A DNA stretch of 28,476 bases, taken from positions 1 to 28,476 of the forward strand of contig JBBRLG010000020.1 in the NCBI GenBank assembly GCA_038231495.1, in the 5' to 3' direction. Shown piece by piece: positions 1 to 7,344 of the stretch. A program made the translations under genes and the position numbers. Every line of letters starts with the position of its first letter. The first letter of the stretch is position 1. The notes beneath the pieces were generated by a model, which had not been told where the DNA came from, did no database searches, and worked only from the letters and a program-made list of their open reading frames with translations. This stretch comes from JBBRLG01 sp038231495 (GTDB taxonomy: Bacteria > Planctomycetota > Planctomycetia > Gemmatales > Gemmataceae).

Positions 1-129
1 GAGTTCATCCAGTTCGTCGAACTGGGCATCGCGGAGCCGAATTCCTCGGGCCATGACCGAGTCCTCCAGGGTGATCTCGCCAGTGTAGGGACAGCACAGC
101 CTGAAGGACTCGGGTAATTCTTTCTGCAC
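1..129 (-). CDS. Partial hypothetical protein (N-terminus only, runs off left edge)
   Basis: The minus strand is open from a possible GTG start at 129 to the window edge, about 43 codons, with a high share of G or C in third positions, as in the neighbouring real genes. The readable peptide begins MQKELPESFRLCCPYTGEI and continues acidic, ending DAQFDELDEL. The CCPYTGEI stretch could be half of a metal-binding or zinc-ribbon site, but only two cysteines are visible. An in-frame stop at 136-138 limits the N-terminus. The first codons overlap the plus-strand remnant at 118-306, so the two cannot both be intact over 118-129. No family is recognised; the call rests on codon bias and peptide character only. 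Confidence 0.35.
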   Translation of the reverse strand, partial: MQKELPESFRLCCPYTGEITLEDSVMARGIRLRDAQFDELDEL

Positions 130-306
130 ACCTACTTAGACGCAAATGTCAACGCTTCAGGGGAGACGGAATCGGAAGCACTGGACAACTTGAAAGAAAT
201 CCTGGTGCTCGTATTCCAGAAACTGCGGTCGTTGCCCGCAAAGGTGCTCGGTCCTGGTCCGACTCGTCAACTGGCAGTCTTGAATGAATTTATAGAAGGC
301 CGGTGA
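118..306 (+). pseudogene. C-terminal remnant of a HicB-like antitoxin-type protein
   Basis: A plus-strand reading frame follows a stop at 115-117 and ends at TGA 304-306. It encodes about 62 residues with a natural profile: YLDANVNASGETESEALDNL, then an amphipathic helix, a GPGPTRQ turn and a C-terminal helix ending EFIEGR. The pattern of a short strand, a G-x-T/S-x-x-EAL-x-NL motif and a helix is typical of HicB/UPF0150-type antitoxin domains, inferred from motif shape. There is no ATG or GTG start and the expected N-terminal strands are missing, so it looks like a truncated relic. Third-position GC is lower than in neighbours. No HicA-like toxin is visible nearby. A short functional protein using a rare start cannot be excluded. 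Confidence 0.4.
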
Positions 307-331
307 TCGGCGGCGGCAAAGCCGTAGGCAT

Positions 332-364
332 AAAAAAAGGCGCGTCACCCGCAAGTGACACGCC
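332..364 (-). terminator. Rho-independent terminator after the first DUF1501 gene
   Basis: On the minus strand a 10-bp stem (GGCGTGTCAC / GTGACGCGCC, one G-U pair) with a 6-base loop at 339-364 is followed directly by seven T residues (332-338). It starts 27 bases past the DUF1501 stop codon, so it closes the long minus-strand gene block. Confidence 0.85.
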
Positions 365-391
365 CCTGTCATTTCCGTCGTCGCGCGGAGT

Positions 392-1747
392 TCAGATCAA
401 TTCCTTCATCGGCGACTCGTCGCTCAAGTGCTGCGGCCGGCCCGACGGGTCATTGATGAAGGTGCTCGACAGGTCGATGCCGAGGTTGTGGTACAGCGTC
501 GCGAACACTTCCGGGAACTTCACCGGGCGGTCTTTCGCGGTCTCGCCCAGGCGGTTCGTCGAGCCGACTACCTGGCCCGTTTTCATGCCGCCGCCGGCCA
601 GGAGCGCACAACTCACCGTCGGCCAGTGGTCACGACCGGCATCCTTGTTGATCCGCGGCGTGCGGCCGAACTCGCCCCACACCACCACCGACACGTCGTT
701 CAACAGGCCGCGCACCTCCAGGTCGTCGATCAGCGCACTCAAACCTTGATCGAGCTTGCTGCCGTGGTCGCGCACCAGGTCGAAATTCTTGCCGTGGCTG
801 TCCCAGCGGCCGTACGACAGCGTCACACAACGGACGCCGCTTTCTACCAAACGGCGGGCCATCAGCAGGTGGTCGTTGACCGTCGGCGCGCCGTCGAACT
901 GGTACTTGTACGGCTTGCCGTCGCCGTAACGCTCGCGCACCTTGTCGCTCTCCTTGCTCACGTCCAGCGCGTCCACCAGCTTGCTCGACGTCAGCACGCC
1001 GAAGGCGCGTTCCGTGATGTCGTCCACGGCCCGAAGCGAGCCGTCGACTTCCTTGCGTAGGCCGTCGAAGCTGGCCCGCAACTGCTTGCGGTCGCCGAGG
1101 TTTTCGAGCGACGTGCCTTTGAGCGTCAAGTCGGCCATGCCCTGGCCGTCGGGCCGAAACGCGGCGTAGGCAGAGCCGAGGAAACCGCTGCGGCCGGTGT
1201 CGCCCCACGGCATGTGCTGCGTCGGCTTGGCCAGGCCGACGAACGGCGGCACCGACGGATCGACCGGCCCCTTAACTTTCGCCAGGATCGAGCCGAGGCT
1301 GGGCCGGCCGCCGAGCGCGGACTGCGAATTGGGCGGATAGCCGGTCAGGCACTGCACGCCGTCGTGGCCGCCGCTGGCGCCGACGATGGAGCGGATCGCG
1401 ACGCACTTGTCCATGCGGGCCGCGATTTGCGGGAAGACTTCGCAGATTTGGATGCCGTTGACGTTGGTAGCGATCGGTTTGAATTCGCCGCGAATCTCGT
1501 TGGGAGCCTCCATTTTGAGGTCCCACATGTCCTGATGGGGCGGACCGCCGCCGAGAAAGATGTTGATGACCGCCTTGTGCTGGCTGCCGGTGGGGGTGAA
1601 GCCGGCCGGGGCGGCGCGGGCTTCGGCGCGGAAGATGTCGGCAAGGTTCAGGCTGGCGGCACCGATGCCGAGCGCACCGATGCGGAGGAAGCTACGCCGC
1701 GAGACGCCGTCGCAGAAGCGATTTTTCTGGCCGAAGATCGTCAACAT
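392..1747 (-). CDS. DUF1501 domain-containing protein, Tat-exported
   Basis: A 451-residue protein of the DUF1501 family, abundant in planctomycetes and related to the sulfatase/alkaline phosphatase superfamily; its biochemical role is not established. The N-terminus carries a twin-arginine signal (SRRSFLRIG, R17-R18) followed by an alanine-rich hydrophobic stretch, so Tat export is likely. Family hallmarks are visible: FLGGGPPHQDMWDLK near residue 65, VWGEFGRTPRINKDAGRDHW near residue 360, and ALLAGGGMKTGQVVG after it. The length is normal. The ATG is preceded by AAGGA about 11 bases upstream. A good promoter lies at 1869-1897 and a strong terminator at 332-364, so it can be a single-gene unit. 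The usual DUF1549/DUF1553 partner gene is not adjacent. A paralog lies at 26514-27830. Confidence 0.92.
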   Translation of the reverse strand: MLTIFGQKNRFCDGVSRRSFLRIGALGIGAASLNLADIFRAEARAAPAGFTPTGSQHKAVINIFLGGGPPHQDMWDLKMEAPNEIRGEFKPIATNVNGIQICEVFPQIAARMDKCVAIRSIVGASGGHDGVQCLTGYPPNSQSALGGRPSLGSILAKVKGPVDPSVPPFVGLAKPTQHMPWGDTGRSGFLGSAYAAFRPDGQGMADLTLKGTSLENLGDRKQLRASFDGLRKEVDGSLRAVDDITERAFGVLTSSKLVDALDVSKESDKVRERYGDGKPYKYQFDGAPTVNDHLLMARRLVESGVRCVTLSYGRWDSHGKNFDLVRDHGSKLDQGLSALIDDLEVRGLLNDVSVVVWGEFGRTPRINKDAGRDHWPTVSCALLAGGGMKTGQVVGSTNRLGETAKDRPVKFPEVFATLYHNLGIDLSSTFINDPSGRPQHLSDESPMKELI

Positions 1748-1868
1748 GGTTGCGTCGGTCCTTTCGAGGAAGGAGGAGCGGGCTTCGTGCGGGAGGTTCG
1801 CCGGGCGGAGGGAGGGTGCCTAACGCCTGGGTTGCATCTGCGGCGGGGAGCGATTGTCTGGTGCTTAT

Positions 1869-1897
1869 ACGCTATCTTTCCTTGAGTACGCTGTCAA
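1869..1897 (-). promoter_or_regulatory. Sigma70-type promoter for the DUF1501 gene
   Basis: Read on the minus strand, a perfect TTGACA (1892-1897) is followed by a 17-base spacer and TAGCGT (1869-1874, three of six matches to TATAAT, keeping TA...T). It lies between the Uma2 stop and the DUF1501 start and would leave a 5' leader of roughly 115 bases. Prediction from sequence only. Confidence 0.45.
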
Positions 1898-1930
1898 GAA
1901 GGAAGGAGGGTTTTGAGCGGGGTTGGGGGT

Positions 1931-2716
1931 CTACGCTCCGCCGCGGTGACGGCGCAGTTCGGCTTCCAGATCGTAGACGCGCTGCTCGGCGGCTTCGCGG
2001 CGCAAGCGTTCCTGGTGCCGGTCTTCGGTCAGTTCGGTGTAATCTGCGATCTTGCGTCTTTCCACATCGTAACACGCCACGCGACCGCTTTCGCTGCCGA
2101 GCCACAGTCCCACTGCTTCCAGCCAAAGGCGTCCTTCGTCATTCAACGGCATGCGTTGGAAGCGCGTTGCTCCACGGCGATAACCGATGATCTCCAGTTC
2201 CCGGCGGTGGTCGTCCTCGCGCGCATCGACGATTACGTAGGTGGGAACCTGGGCGCGAAAGTAATGGGGTCGCTTGTCGCGGAAATCCGTGGACCGCGTG
2301 CTGGGTGACGTAATCTCGATGAGGAGGGCCGGCCGAACGCCTTCGCGGGCCACGTGAAAGGACGGCCACTCGCGTTGCGCGTCGCGGACGCCGAAAATGA
2401 CGGAGATGTCCGGGGAGTGATGGCGGAGGACGGGGTCGCCCCAGTAAATGCCGCAGTCCGAAAACACCACCGCGCTCGGGTCGTCAGCCAATTGGGCGCG
2501 AAAGGCGTTTTTCAGATAGTTGCAGTCGTCGCCGTGGGCATTGCTCTCTGCAATGGCGTCTCCCTCCTGGGGGTGCAGCACATCCTCGCGCGTGAGCGGC
2601 ACCTGCACGTGGTCGACGACCCGGCCGCGGGCGTCTTTCACGGGCACGTAGCGGAATCCGTAGCGCCAGCGCCCCCGCTCGGACGACGACTCGCGTTGGT
2701 GGGGTACGGTACTCAT
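1931..2716 (-). CDS. Uma2 family (DUF820) PD-(D/E)XK nuclease-like protein
   Basis: A 261-residue protein of the Uma2/DUF820 family, a restriction-endonuclease-fold group expanded in cyanobacteria and planctomycetes; its cellular substrate is unknown. Visible core elements are HHSPDISVIFG (the PD aspartate, about residue 122), ALLIEITSPST (the E-x-x motif strand, about residue 152), then DKRPHYF and VPTYVIVD, in the usual family order. The C-terminal ~50 residues (EDRHQERLRREAAEQRVYDL and on) form a charged coiled coil, a common tail in the family. The ATG has an excellent AAGGAGATC Shine-Dalgarno. It starts 26 bases after the yebC stop, so co-transcription with yebC is likely. Confidence 0.85.
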   Translation of the reverse strand: MSTVPHQRESSSERGRWRYGFRYVPVKDARGRVVDHVQVPLTREDVLHPQEGDAIAESNAHGDDCNYLKNAFRAQLADDPSAVVFSDCGIYWGDPVLRHHSPDISVIFGVRDAQREWPSFHVAREGVRPALLIEITSPSTRSTDFRDKRPHYFRAQVPTYVIVDAREDDHRRELEIIGYRRGATRFQRMPLNDEGRLWLEAVGLWLGSESGRVACYDVERRKIADYTELTEDRHQERLRREAAEQRVYDLEAELRRHRGGA

Positions 2717-2742
2717 GATCTCCTTCCTCCCTCCTCCTTCCG

Positions 2743-3486
2743 TTACGCTTCCGCAATCATCGCGTCGGTAATGTTGAGGTTGGAATAGACATGTTGCACG
2801 TCGTCGTGGTCGTCGAGCATTTCGATCAGGCGCATCGCCTTCCGCCCGGCCTCAACGTCGGCGTCCACCCCCACCTTGCCCAGCTGCGTGATCTCGGCGT
2901 TGTGTACGGTGACGTTGTTCGCCTTCAAGGCCTCTTGCACCTTGTTGAACGCGGCCACGTCGCAGGTGATCTCGAAGAGGTCGCTGTCGCGTTTCAGGTC
3001 GTCGCCGCCGGCGTCCAGGACGACGCCCATCAGCGTGTCCTCGTCCACCCCCTCGGCCGGGACCGCGAACAGGCCCTTGCGCTCGAACATATAGCCGACG
3101 CAGCCGGCCGAACCCATGTTGCCGCCGCCGCGCTCGAAGAGCTTGCGCACCTCGCCGCCGGTGCGGTTGCGGTTGTCGGTCAGCACGTCCACCAGGATCG
3201 CGACGCCGCCGGGGCCGAAGCCCTCGTAGGTGATTTCCTCGAAAATCATCCCTTCCACGTCGCCGGTGCCGCGCTTGATGGCGCGCTCGATGTTGTCCTT
3301 GGGCATGCTAACCTCGCGCGCCTTGTCGATGGCGTAGCGCAGCTTGAGGTTCATGCCGGGGTCGCCGCCGCCGTTGCGGGCGGCAATGATGATCGCCCGG
3401 CTCAGCTTGCTCCACAGCTTGCCGCGCTTGGCATCGACCGCCCCTTTCTTGTGCTTGATCGTCGCCCAGTGGGAATGGCCAGACAT
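2743..3486 (-). CDS. yebC: YebC/PmpR family transcriptional/translational regulator
   Basis: A 247-residue protein of the YebC/PmpR (TACO1) family. Members act as DNA-binding regulators or, in more recent work, as factors that relieve ribosome stalling; which applies here is not shown. The signature N-terminus MSGHSHWATIKHKKGAVDAKR is complete, followed by KLSRAIIIAARNGGGDPGMN, MPKDNIERAIKRGTG and YEGFGPGGVAILVDVLTDNR, covering all three YebC domains at full length. The ATG is preceded by AAGGAG six bases upstream, which fixes the start. It lies between the TPR gene and the Uma2 gene, all on the minus strand. It is not next to ruvC/ruvAB, its common partners elsewhere. Confidence 0.96.
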   Translation of the reverse strand: MSGHSHWATIKHKKGAVDAKRGKLWSKLSRAIIIAARNGGGDPGMNLKLRYAIDKAREVSMPKDNIERAIKRGTGDVEGMIFEEITYEGFGPGGVAILVDVLTDNRNRTGGEVRKLFERGGGNMGSAGCVGYMFERKGLFAVPAEGVDEDTLMGVVLDAGGDDLKRDSDLFEITCDVAAFNKVQEALKANNVTVHNAEITQLGKVGVDADVEAGRKAMRLIEMLDDHDDVQHVYSNLNITDAMIAEA

Positions 3487-3541
3487 GGCTTCTCCTTCGT
3501 CGGATGGGAGCGCCGTTCGGCACTCGTTCTACGGTAATTTG

Positions 3542-5845
3542 TCAAGGCTCCAGGCGCTTGATCTTCTTACCCACGTCCTGCTTGCGGTCGTCAATTCGGC
3601 GGCGGCCCGCGTCGAACAGGGTCAGCGCCTTCTGCCACGCGGCCAGCGCTTTGCCCTTTTCTTCCTGGCGGAAATACACGTCGCCCAGGTGGTCCCACAC
3701 GGTCGGGTCGTCCGCCCCGTCGGGCAGCGACGCGGCGAGTTCCAACTGCGTTCGCGCTTCGGCCAGCCGGCCACGGCGAAACAACACCCAGCCCAGACTG
3801 TCGAGGTACGCCGCGTTATCGCGGTCGGCGTCCGGCCCTAACACGCCGGTTCCAGTACGCTCCTGGCGGTCCAGTTCCAACGCCTTGCGGATCAGCTTTT
3901 CCGCCTCGTCCAGGTTCTTGTCGCGCTCGGCCCACTGGTAGCCGAGGTCGTTGTTGGCGGTGGCGTCGTTGGGGTCCGCTTCCAGGATCAATTGTAACTC
4001 TTTTTCCGACTCGTCGTACTTGTGGGCCGCGAGGTAGACGCCGGACAGCGTCAGCCGAATGAAGCGCACGTCGCCCGGGCTCGTGCGCCCTTCGCCGTTC
4101 GCGGCCGGAAGCCCCGTGCCGGGAAGCCCGTCTTCCTTCGGAAGATTATACTCTTTCAAAAGGGCCTGGCATTCGGCAAGGGCCGCTTCGTATTTACCGG
4201 CCTGCGACAGCATCTCGGCGTGGACGCGGCGGGTCAGCACGCGGTCCTTTTCGCGCGAGTCCTTCACCGCGGCCTCGGCGGCCGCGACCGCCTCGTCGGT
4301 CTTACCCAGCGCCATCAGCGCCTGCGCCCGTTCGATGTGGAACAGCACCCGGCTCGTCGCCTCGGCCTTCTCCAAACCCAGGTCGCACACGTCCAGCAGT
4401 TCCTTGTACTTGTGGGCCTGCCACAGCACGGTCAACAAACCGCTGTATACTTCGCTTTCCGCTTCTTTCGAGAGGGTGCCGTCGGTCAAGCAGCTGCGGT
4501 AGAGTTTCTCCGCGAAGTCGAGTTGGCGCGTGCGAGCCGCGAGCAGCGCCAGCAGGCCGCGCGTCGCCGGCGCGAGCTTGCTCTGGCCCTGCAACGAATC
4601 CCTGGCGGCGCTAAGCAGACGCTTGACTAGCACGGGGTCTTCGCGCGCCGCGGTCAGCAGGCCGCGCGCCACCGCCGCCTGGTTGGCGTCGCCCGGCCCG
4701 TTGACCTTGTCGGCGGCACGGACCGCCTCGTTGAAAAATAGCAGCAGACGCCCGGCTCCGACCTCGCCCCCGTCCTTGTAAACGGCCAACAGCCCCTTGA
4801 ACGCCTCCGGGCTGGGACTGTCCTTGATGAGCGCGCGGTAAATCGCCTCGGCCTTGACCGGCTGCGCCGCGCGATACTCGCGTGCCAACAACAGCTTCAG
4901 CGCCGCGTTGTGCGGGTCGGCCTTCGCGGCGGCTTCGAGCTGGCCGGGCACGTCCACGCCAAGGTCGAGCTTGCGCAGCAGCCGCACCTTTAACTCGTAG
5001 CCCTCGACGCCTTGCGGTTGCATGCGCAGGTAGTCGTCCACTTGGTTCAGCGCGTCTCGGAATTTGCCCCGCTTCTCGTTTAACTCGGCAAGGTTGAACG
5101 CGAGCCGCCGGGCGCTGGCGGGATCCTTCTGCTGGGCGGCTTCAAAGGCAGAGGCGGCGCGGTCGGGCTGGTCGGCCTTGAGGCAAAGGCGGCCGATGCG
5201 CTCCCACGTCTCGCCGGCACGGGCGTTTACCTCGTCGCGGGTGAGCGAGCCGTCCGCGGTCAGCGCGGCAGGGTTTTCGAGGACCGCCGCCACTTCGCGC
5301 AGCGCCTTCTCCGCGTCGAGCCACTGACCCGCTTCCTCGTGGATTGCCGCGGCGTCAAAGAACACCTGGGCGCGGAGGTCGGGCCGCTCCTTCAGCGCCG
5401 CGTTCGCCGCCGTCTTCTGCAAGACGGCCAGTGCCTCCTTCGTCTTGTTCTGGGCGCGCAACTGGCGGGCGTAGAGGTACTGCGTTTCCACGTCGGCGGG
5501 GTCGAGTTCACCCACGCGCTTGAACGCGGCCAGCGCCTCGTCGGTGCGGTCGAGCGCGAGGTAAAGCGGAATGGTGGCCCGGTGCAGTGGCGCGGCGTCT
5601 GGGTCGAGGCGCAACGCCTGCTCAAACGACTTGAGCGCCTCCAGCAAGCGGTGGTCTTTTTCGTGGAGCAGCCCCTGGCCGTAAAGCTTGAGGGCTTCGA
5701 GGCGGTCGAGGTCTTTCGGGGTGCTAACCTTTGTTGGCACGTTGACGCCGGGACGGTCGGCGGCCGGGGCGGTCTGGGCGAACAGGGGCGCACAGGCCAG
5801 GAGGAAGGCCGGGATGGCCAGACAAGGTCGGCTGGGTGGGTTCAT
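3542..5845 (-). CDS. Large exported tetratricopeptide-repeat protein
   Basis: A 767-residue protein with a cleavable signal peptide (hydrophobic AIPAFLLACAPLFAQ, likely cut near residue 24-29), followed by tetratricopeptide repeats over nearly the whole length. Clear TPR consensus is visible at about residues 50-150 (LEALKSFEQALRLDPDAAPL, then ALAAFKRVGELDPADVETQY), around 245-300, and near the C-terminus (ANNDLGYQWAERDKNLDEAEKLI, AYLDSLGWVLFRRGRLAEAR, VWDHLGDVYFRQEEKGKALA). It probably works as a periplasmic scaffold for protein-protein contacts; no enzymatic domain is seen. The start has a strong GGGAGGTGAG Shine-Dalgarno. The C-terminal AYLDSLGWVLFR pattern resembles planctomycete and deltaproteobacterial TPR envelope proteins. 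No specific partner can be named. Confidence 0.85.
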   Translation of the reverse strand: MNPPSRPCLAIPAFLLACAPLFAQTAPAADRPGVNVPTKVSTPKDLDRLEALKLYGQGLLHEKDHRLLEALKSFEQALRLDPDAAPLHRATIPLYLALDRTDEALAAFKRVGELDPADVETQYLYARQLRAQNKTKEALAVLQKTAANAALKERPDLRAQVFFDAAAIHEEAGQWLDAEKALREVAAVLENPAALTADGSLTRDEVNARAGETWERIGRLCLKADQPDRAASAFEAAQQKDPASARRLAFNLAELNEKRGKFRDALNQVDDYLRMQPQGVEGYELKVRLLRKLDLGVDVPGQLEAAAKADPHNAALKLLLAREYRAAQPVKAEAIYRALIKDSPSPEAFKGLLAVYKDGGEVGAGRLLLFFNEAVRAADKVNGPGDANQAAVARGLLTAAREDPVLVKRLLSAARDSLQGQSKLAPATRGLLALLAARTRQLDFAEKLYRSCLTDGTLSKEAESEVYSGLLTVLWQAHKYKELLDVCDLGLEKAEATSRVLFHIERAQALMALGKTDEAVAAAEAAVKDSREKDRVLTRRVHAEMLSQAGKYEAALAECQALLKEYNLPKEDGLPGTGLPAANGEGRTSPGDVRFIRLTLSGVYLAAHKYDESEKELQLILEADPNDATANNDLGYQWAERDKNLDEAEKLIRKALELDRQERTGTGVLGPDADRDNAAYLDSLGWVLFRRGRLAEARTQLELAASLPDGADDPTVWDHLGDVYFRQEEKGKALAAWQKALTLFDAGRRRIDDRKQDVGKKIKRLEP

Positions 5846-5979
5846 GCGTGCTCACCTCCCGTTCCGTGAGGCCGGGGGGCGGAGAAGCCGCCCCGTCCTG
5901 CGCCCGCAAGGGCCGGGCACCCGGCGGCGACGATTGTACCGAGAAAACGGGGGATTTCCTAGGTGAGCAAGGTGGGTAT

Positions 5980-6024
5980 TGCCGCTTGCGGCGTTGCGGT
6001 AAAAACGCAACGCCGCAAGCGGCA
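5980..6024. repeat. REP-like palindrome, copy 1
   Basis: A perfect 19-bp inverted repeat (TGCCGCTTGCGGCGTTGCG at 5980-5998 and its complement at 6006-6024) with a 7-base loop. It is made of two half-sites of the element found around the transposase at 13376. It lies 6 bases past the stop codon of the endonuclease-like gene, so on that mRNA it would form a strong 3' hairpin. It has no following T run. Confidence 0.85.
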
Positions 6025-6030
6025 GAAGAG

Positions 6031-6741
6031 TTACCGCGGCTTCGGCCGTCCCGCCCTCACCGGGGTGAGGGCCGCGACTTCCTGCGCCGTGGGACACTCC
6101 GGCGACATCGGGCACGCCGAGCAGTTCGGCGCGTCCACCCAACAGGTCTCCGCGGCCAGGTCGCTTAGCACGTCGGTGAAATGCGAACCCTTCGCCTTCG
6201 GCACCAGGTGCTCCAGGCTGGCGCGGGCCGTCTCGCAGTCGTCTTGCGAGCCGTCCAGCAGACCGAGCCGGCGGGCACAACGCAGGGTCGGCGCGTCCAG
6301 CGGAATCGCGTGGCCGCCCAGCGACCGCTGCATCACCCACGCGCCCAGGTAGTCGTTCGTCGCCTGGTAGCGCGCCAGCTGCTTCGCCGCGTCCTTCAAC
6401 CCCTTCTTTTCCAGGTTCTGCAGGTCGAATTGGAAGTGTGTCTCGAACACCTCTTGCAGGAACAGGATCAGGCGCGTGGCGCGGGCCTCGGCATTGGACA
6501 GGTCTTCAAACGCCTCTTCCAACTCGCGCGTCGAGCTGACGCGCACTTCGTTCCAGTCGAAGAAGCGGTCCACCAGGTTGCGGAACGCGCGGTTCGCCTG
6601 ATCGACCGTCGCGTCCTCCCGGCACAGGCCGTAGATGAACTGCTCCAACACCGACAACGGTTCTGCCGCCGGCGCCGATTCCTTGCGGGCCGAGGTGAAC
6701 AACTGGGTCAGGAGCCGCTGCTTGTTAATCGTGGTCGCCAT
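6031..6741 (-). CDS. Endonuclease III-fold (HhH-GPD / Fe-S) protein with substituted catalytic lysine
   Basis: A 236-residue protein related to the endonuclease III/MutY DNA glycosylase superfamily. The C-terminal cysteines C200, C207, C210 and C216 fit the C-x6-C-x2-C-x5-C spacing of the [4Fe-4S] loop exactly. The segment HAIPLDAPTLRCARRLGL aligns with the region holding the catalytic aspartate (here D149). Aligning back from it places Y131 where endonuclease III has its Schiff-base lysine, and the helix-hairpin-helix GxG is not recognisable (YQATNDYLGAW). It could be a monofunctional glycosylase, as in MutY-type enzymes with Ser/Tyr there, or a non-enzymatic paralog. The ATG at 6741 (MATTINKQ) is preferred. 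An in-frame extension to 6816 is possible but reads as low-complexity leader. It follows rbfA by 84 bases. Confidence 0.75.
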   Translation of the reverse strand: MATTINKQRLLTQLFTSARKESAPAAEPLSVLEQFIYGLCREDATVDQANRAFRNLVDRFFDWNEVRVSSTRELEEAFEDLSNAEARATRLILFLQEVFETHFQFDLQNLEKKGLKDAAKQLARYQATNDYLGAWVMQRSLGGHAIPLDAPTLRCARRLGLLDGSQDDCETARASLEHLVPKAKGSHFTDVLSDLAAETCWVDAPNCSACPMSPECPTAQEVAALTPVRAGRPKPR

Positions 6742-6825
6742 GAGTTCTTCGTTCACTCCGTTGTTTAGGGATGGCGGGGGAAAGGCGCGATCGGCGCCGG
6801 CGTCCTGAACCGGCACGGCCCGCGC

Positions 6826-7275
6826 TCACGAATCTGCGTTGTCCTCTTCTCCGTCGGCGGAATCAGCCGCTTGCGGGGCTTCCGGGTCGAAGGCTTCCTC
6901 GCCTGCCGTCCCGGCTTCTTCTTCGGACTTCGCTTGACCCAGTGCTTCGTTGATGAGCCGGGTCATTTCGATGCTCTTCTTCACGCCCTGGTCCAGCACG
7001 AACTGCAAGACCGGCGTGAACCGCGTTTGCAGCCGCTGGGCCAGCTTCGACTGGACGAAGCCGCAGGCGTGCCGCAGGCCGTTGAGGGCGAGCTTCTGCT
7101 CCTTCTCCGAGCCCATGATGGAGACGAAGACCTTGGCGTGCTGCAAGTCGCCGGACACCTCGGCGCGCGTCACGGTCACGAGTTTGACGCGCGGGTCGCG
7201 CACGTCGTGCAGGATCGTCTCGCTCGCCACCTCGCGAATGGCTTCCGCCACACGGGCCAGTCTGTGTGTCTTCAT
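6826..7275 (-). CDS. rbfA: Ribosome-binding factor A
   Basis: RbfA binds the 30S subunit and is needed for late 16S rRNA maturation. The 149-residue product has the family core: N-terminal RLARVAEAIREVASETILHD, then DPRVKLVTVTRAEVSGDLQHAKVFVSIMG, and the KH-like ending LQTRFTPVLQFVLDQGVKKS. After about residue 110 there is an acidic tail rich in E, D and A, longer than in the E. coli protein and probably disordered. It lies directly downstream of infB in the classical nusA-infB-rbfA order, with a REP-like palindrome in the gap. The Shine-Dalgarno (AGAAGA) is weak. Confidence 0.95.
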   Translation of the reverse strand: MKTHRLARVAEAIREVASETILHDVRDPRVKLVTVTRAEVSGDLQHAKVFVSIMGSEKEQKLALNGLRHACGFVQSKLAQRLQTRFTPVLQFVLDQGVKKSIEMTRLINEALGQAKSEEEAGTAGEEAFDPEAPQAADSADGEEDNADS

Positions 7276-7306
7276 GGCTGCATGATCTTCTCAAAGGCAG
7301 GGTTTC

Positions 7307-7340
7307 GCCGCTTGCGGCTTTGCGCAAAGCCACAAGCGGC
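7307..7340. repeat. REP-like palindrome, copy 2
   Basis: Two 17-bp half-sites face each other with no loop (GCCGCTTGCGGCTTTGC at 7307-7323, complement at 7324-7340) with one mismatch (A at 7332 instead of G). It sits four bases after the infB stop codon, inside the infB-rbfA intergenic space of the operon. Confidence 0.8.
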
Positions 7341-7344
7341 GGGG

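Noticed and set aside
5999..6005. A-rich loop of REP copy 1 as part of an intrinsic terminator
   Set aside because: The A run is inside the loop rather than after the stem, so it cannot supply the U tract.
6742..6816. Longer start for the endonuclease III-like gene
   Set aside because: The added 25 residues are proline-rich and not family-like; the MATTINKQ start is more natural, although the extension is not excluded.
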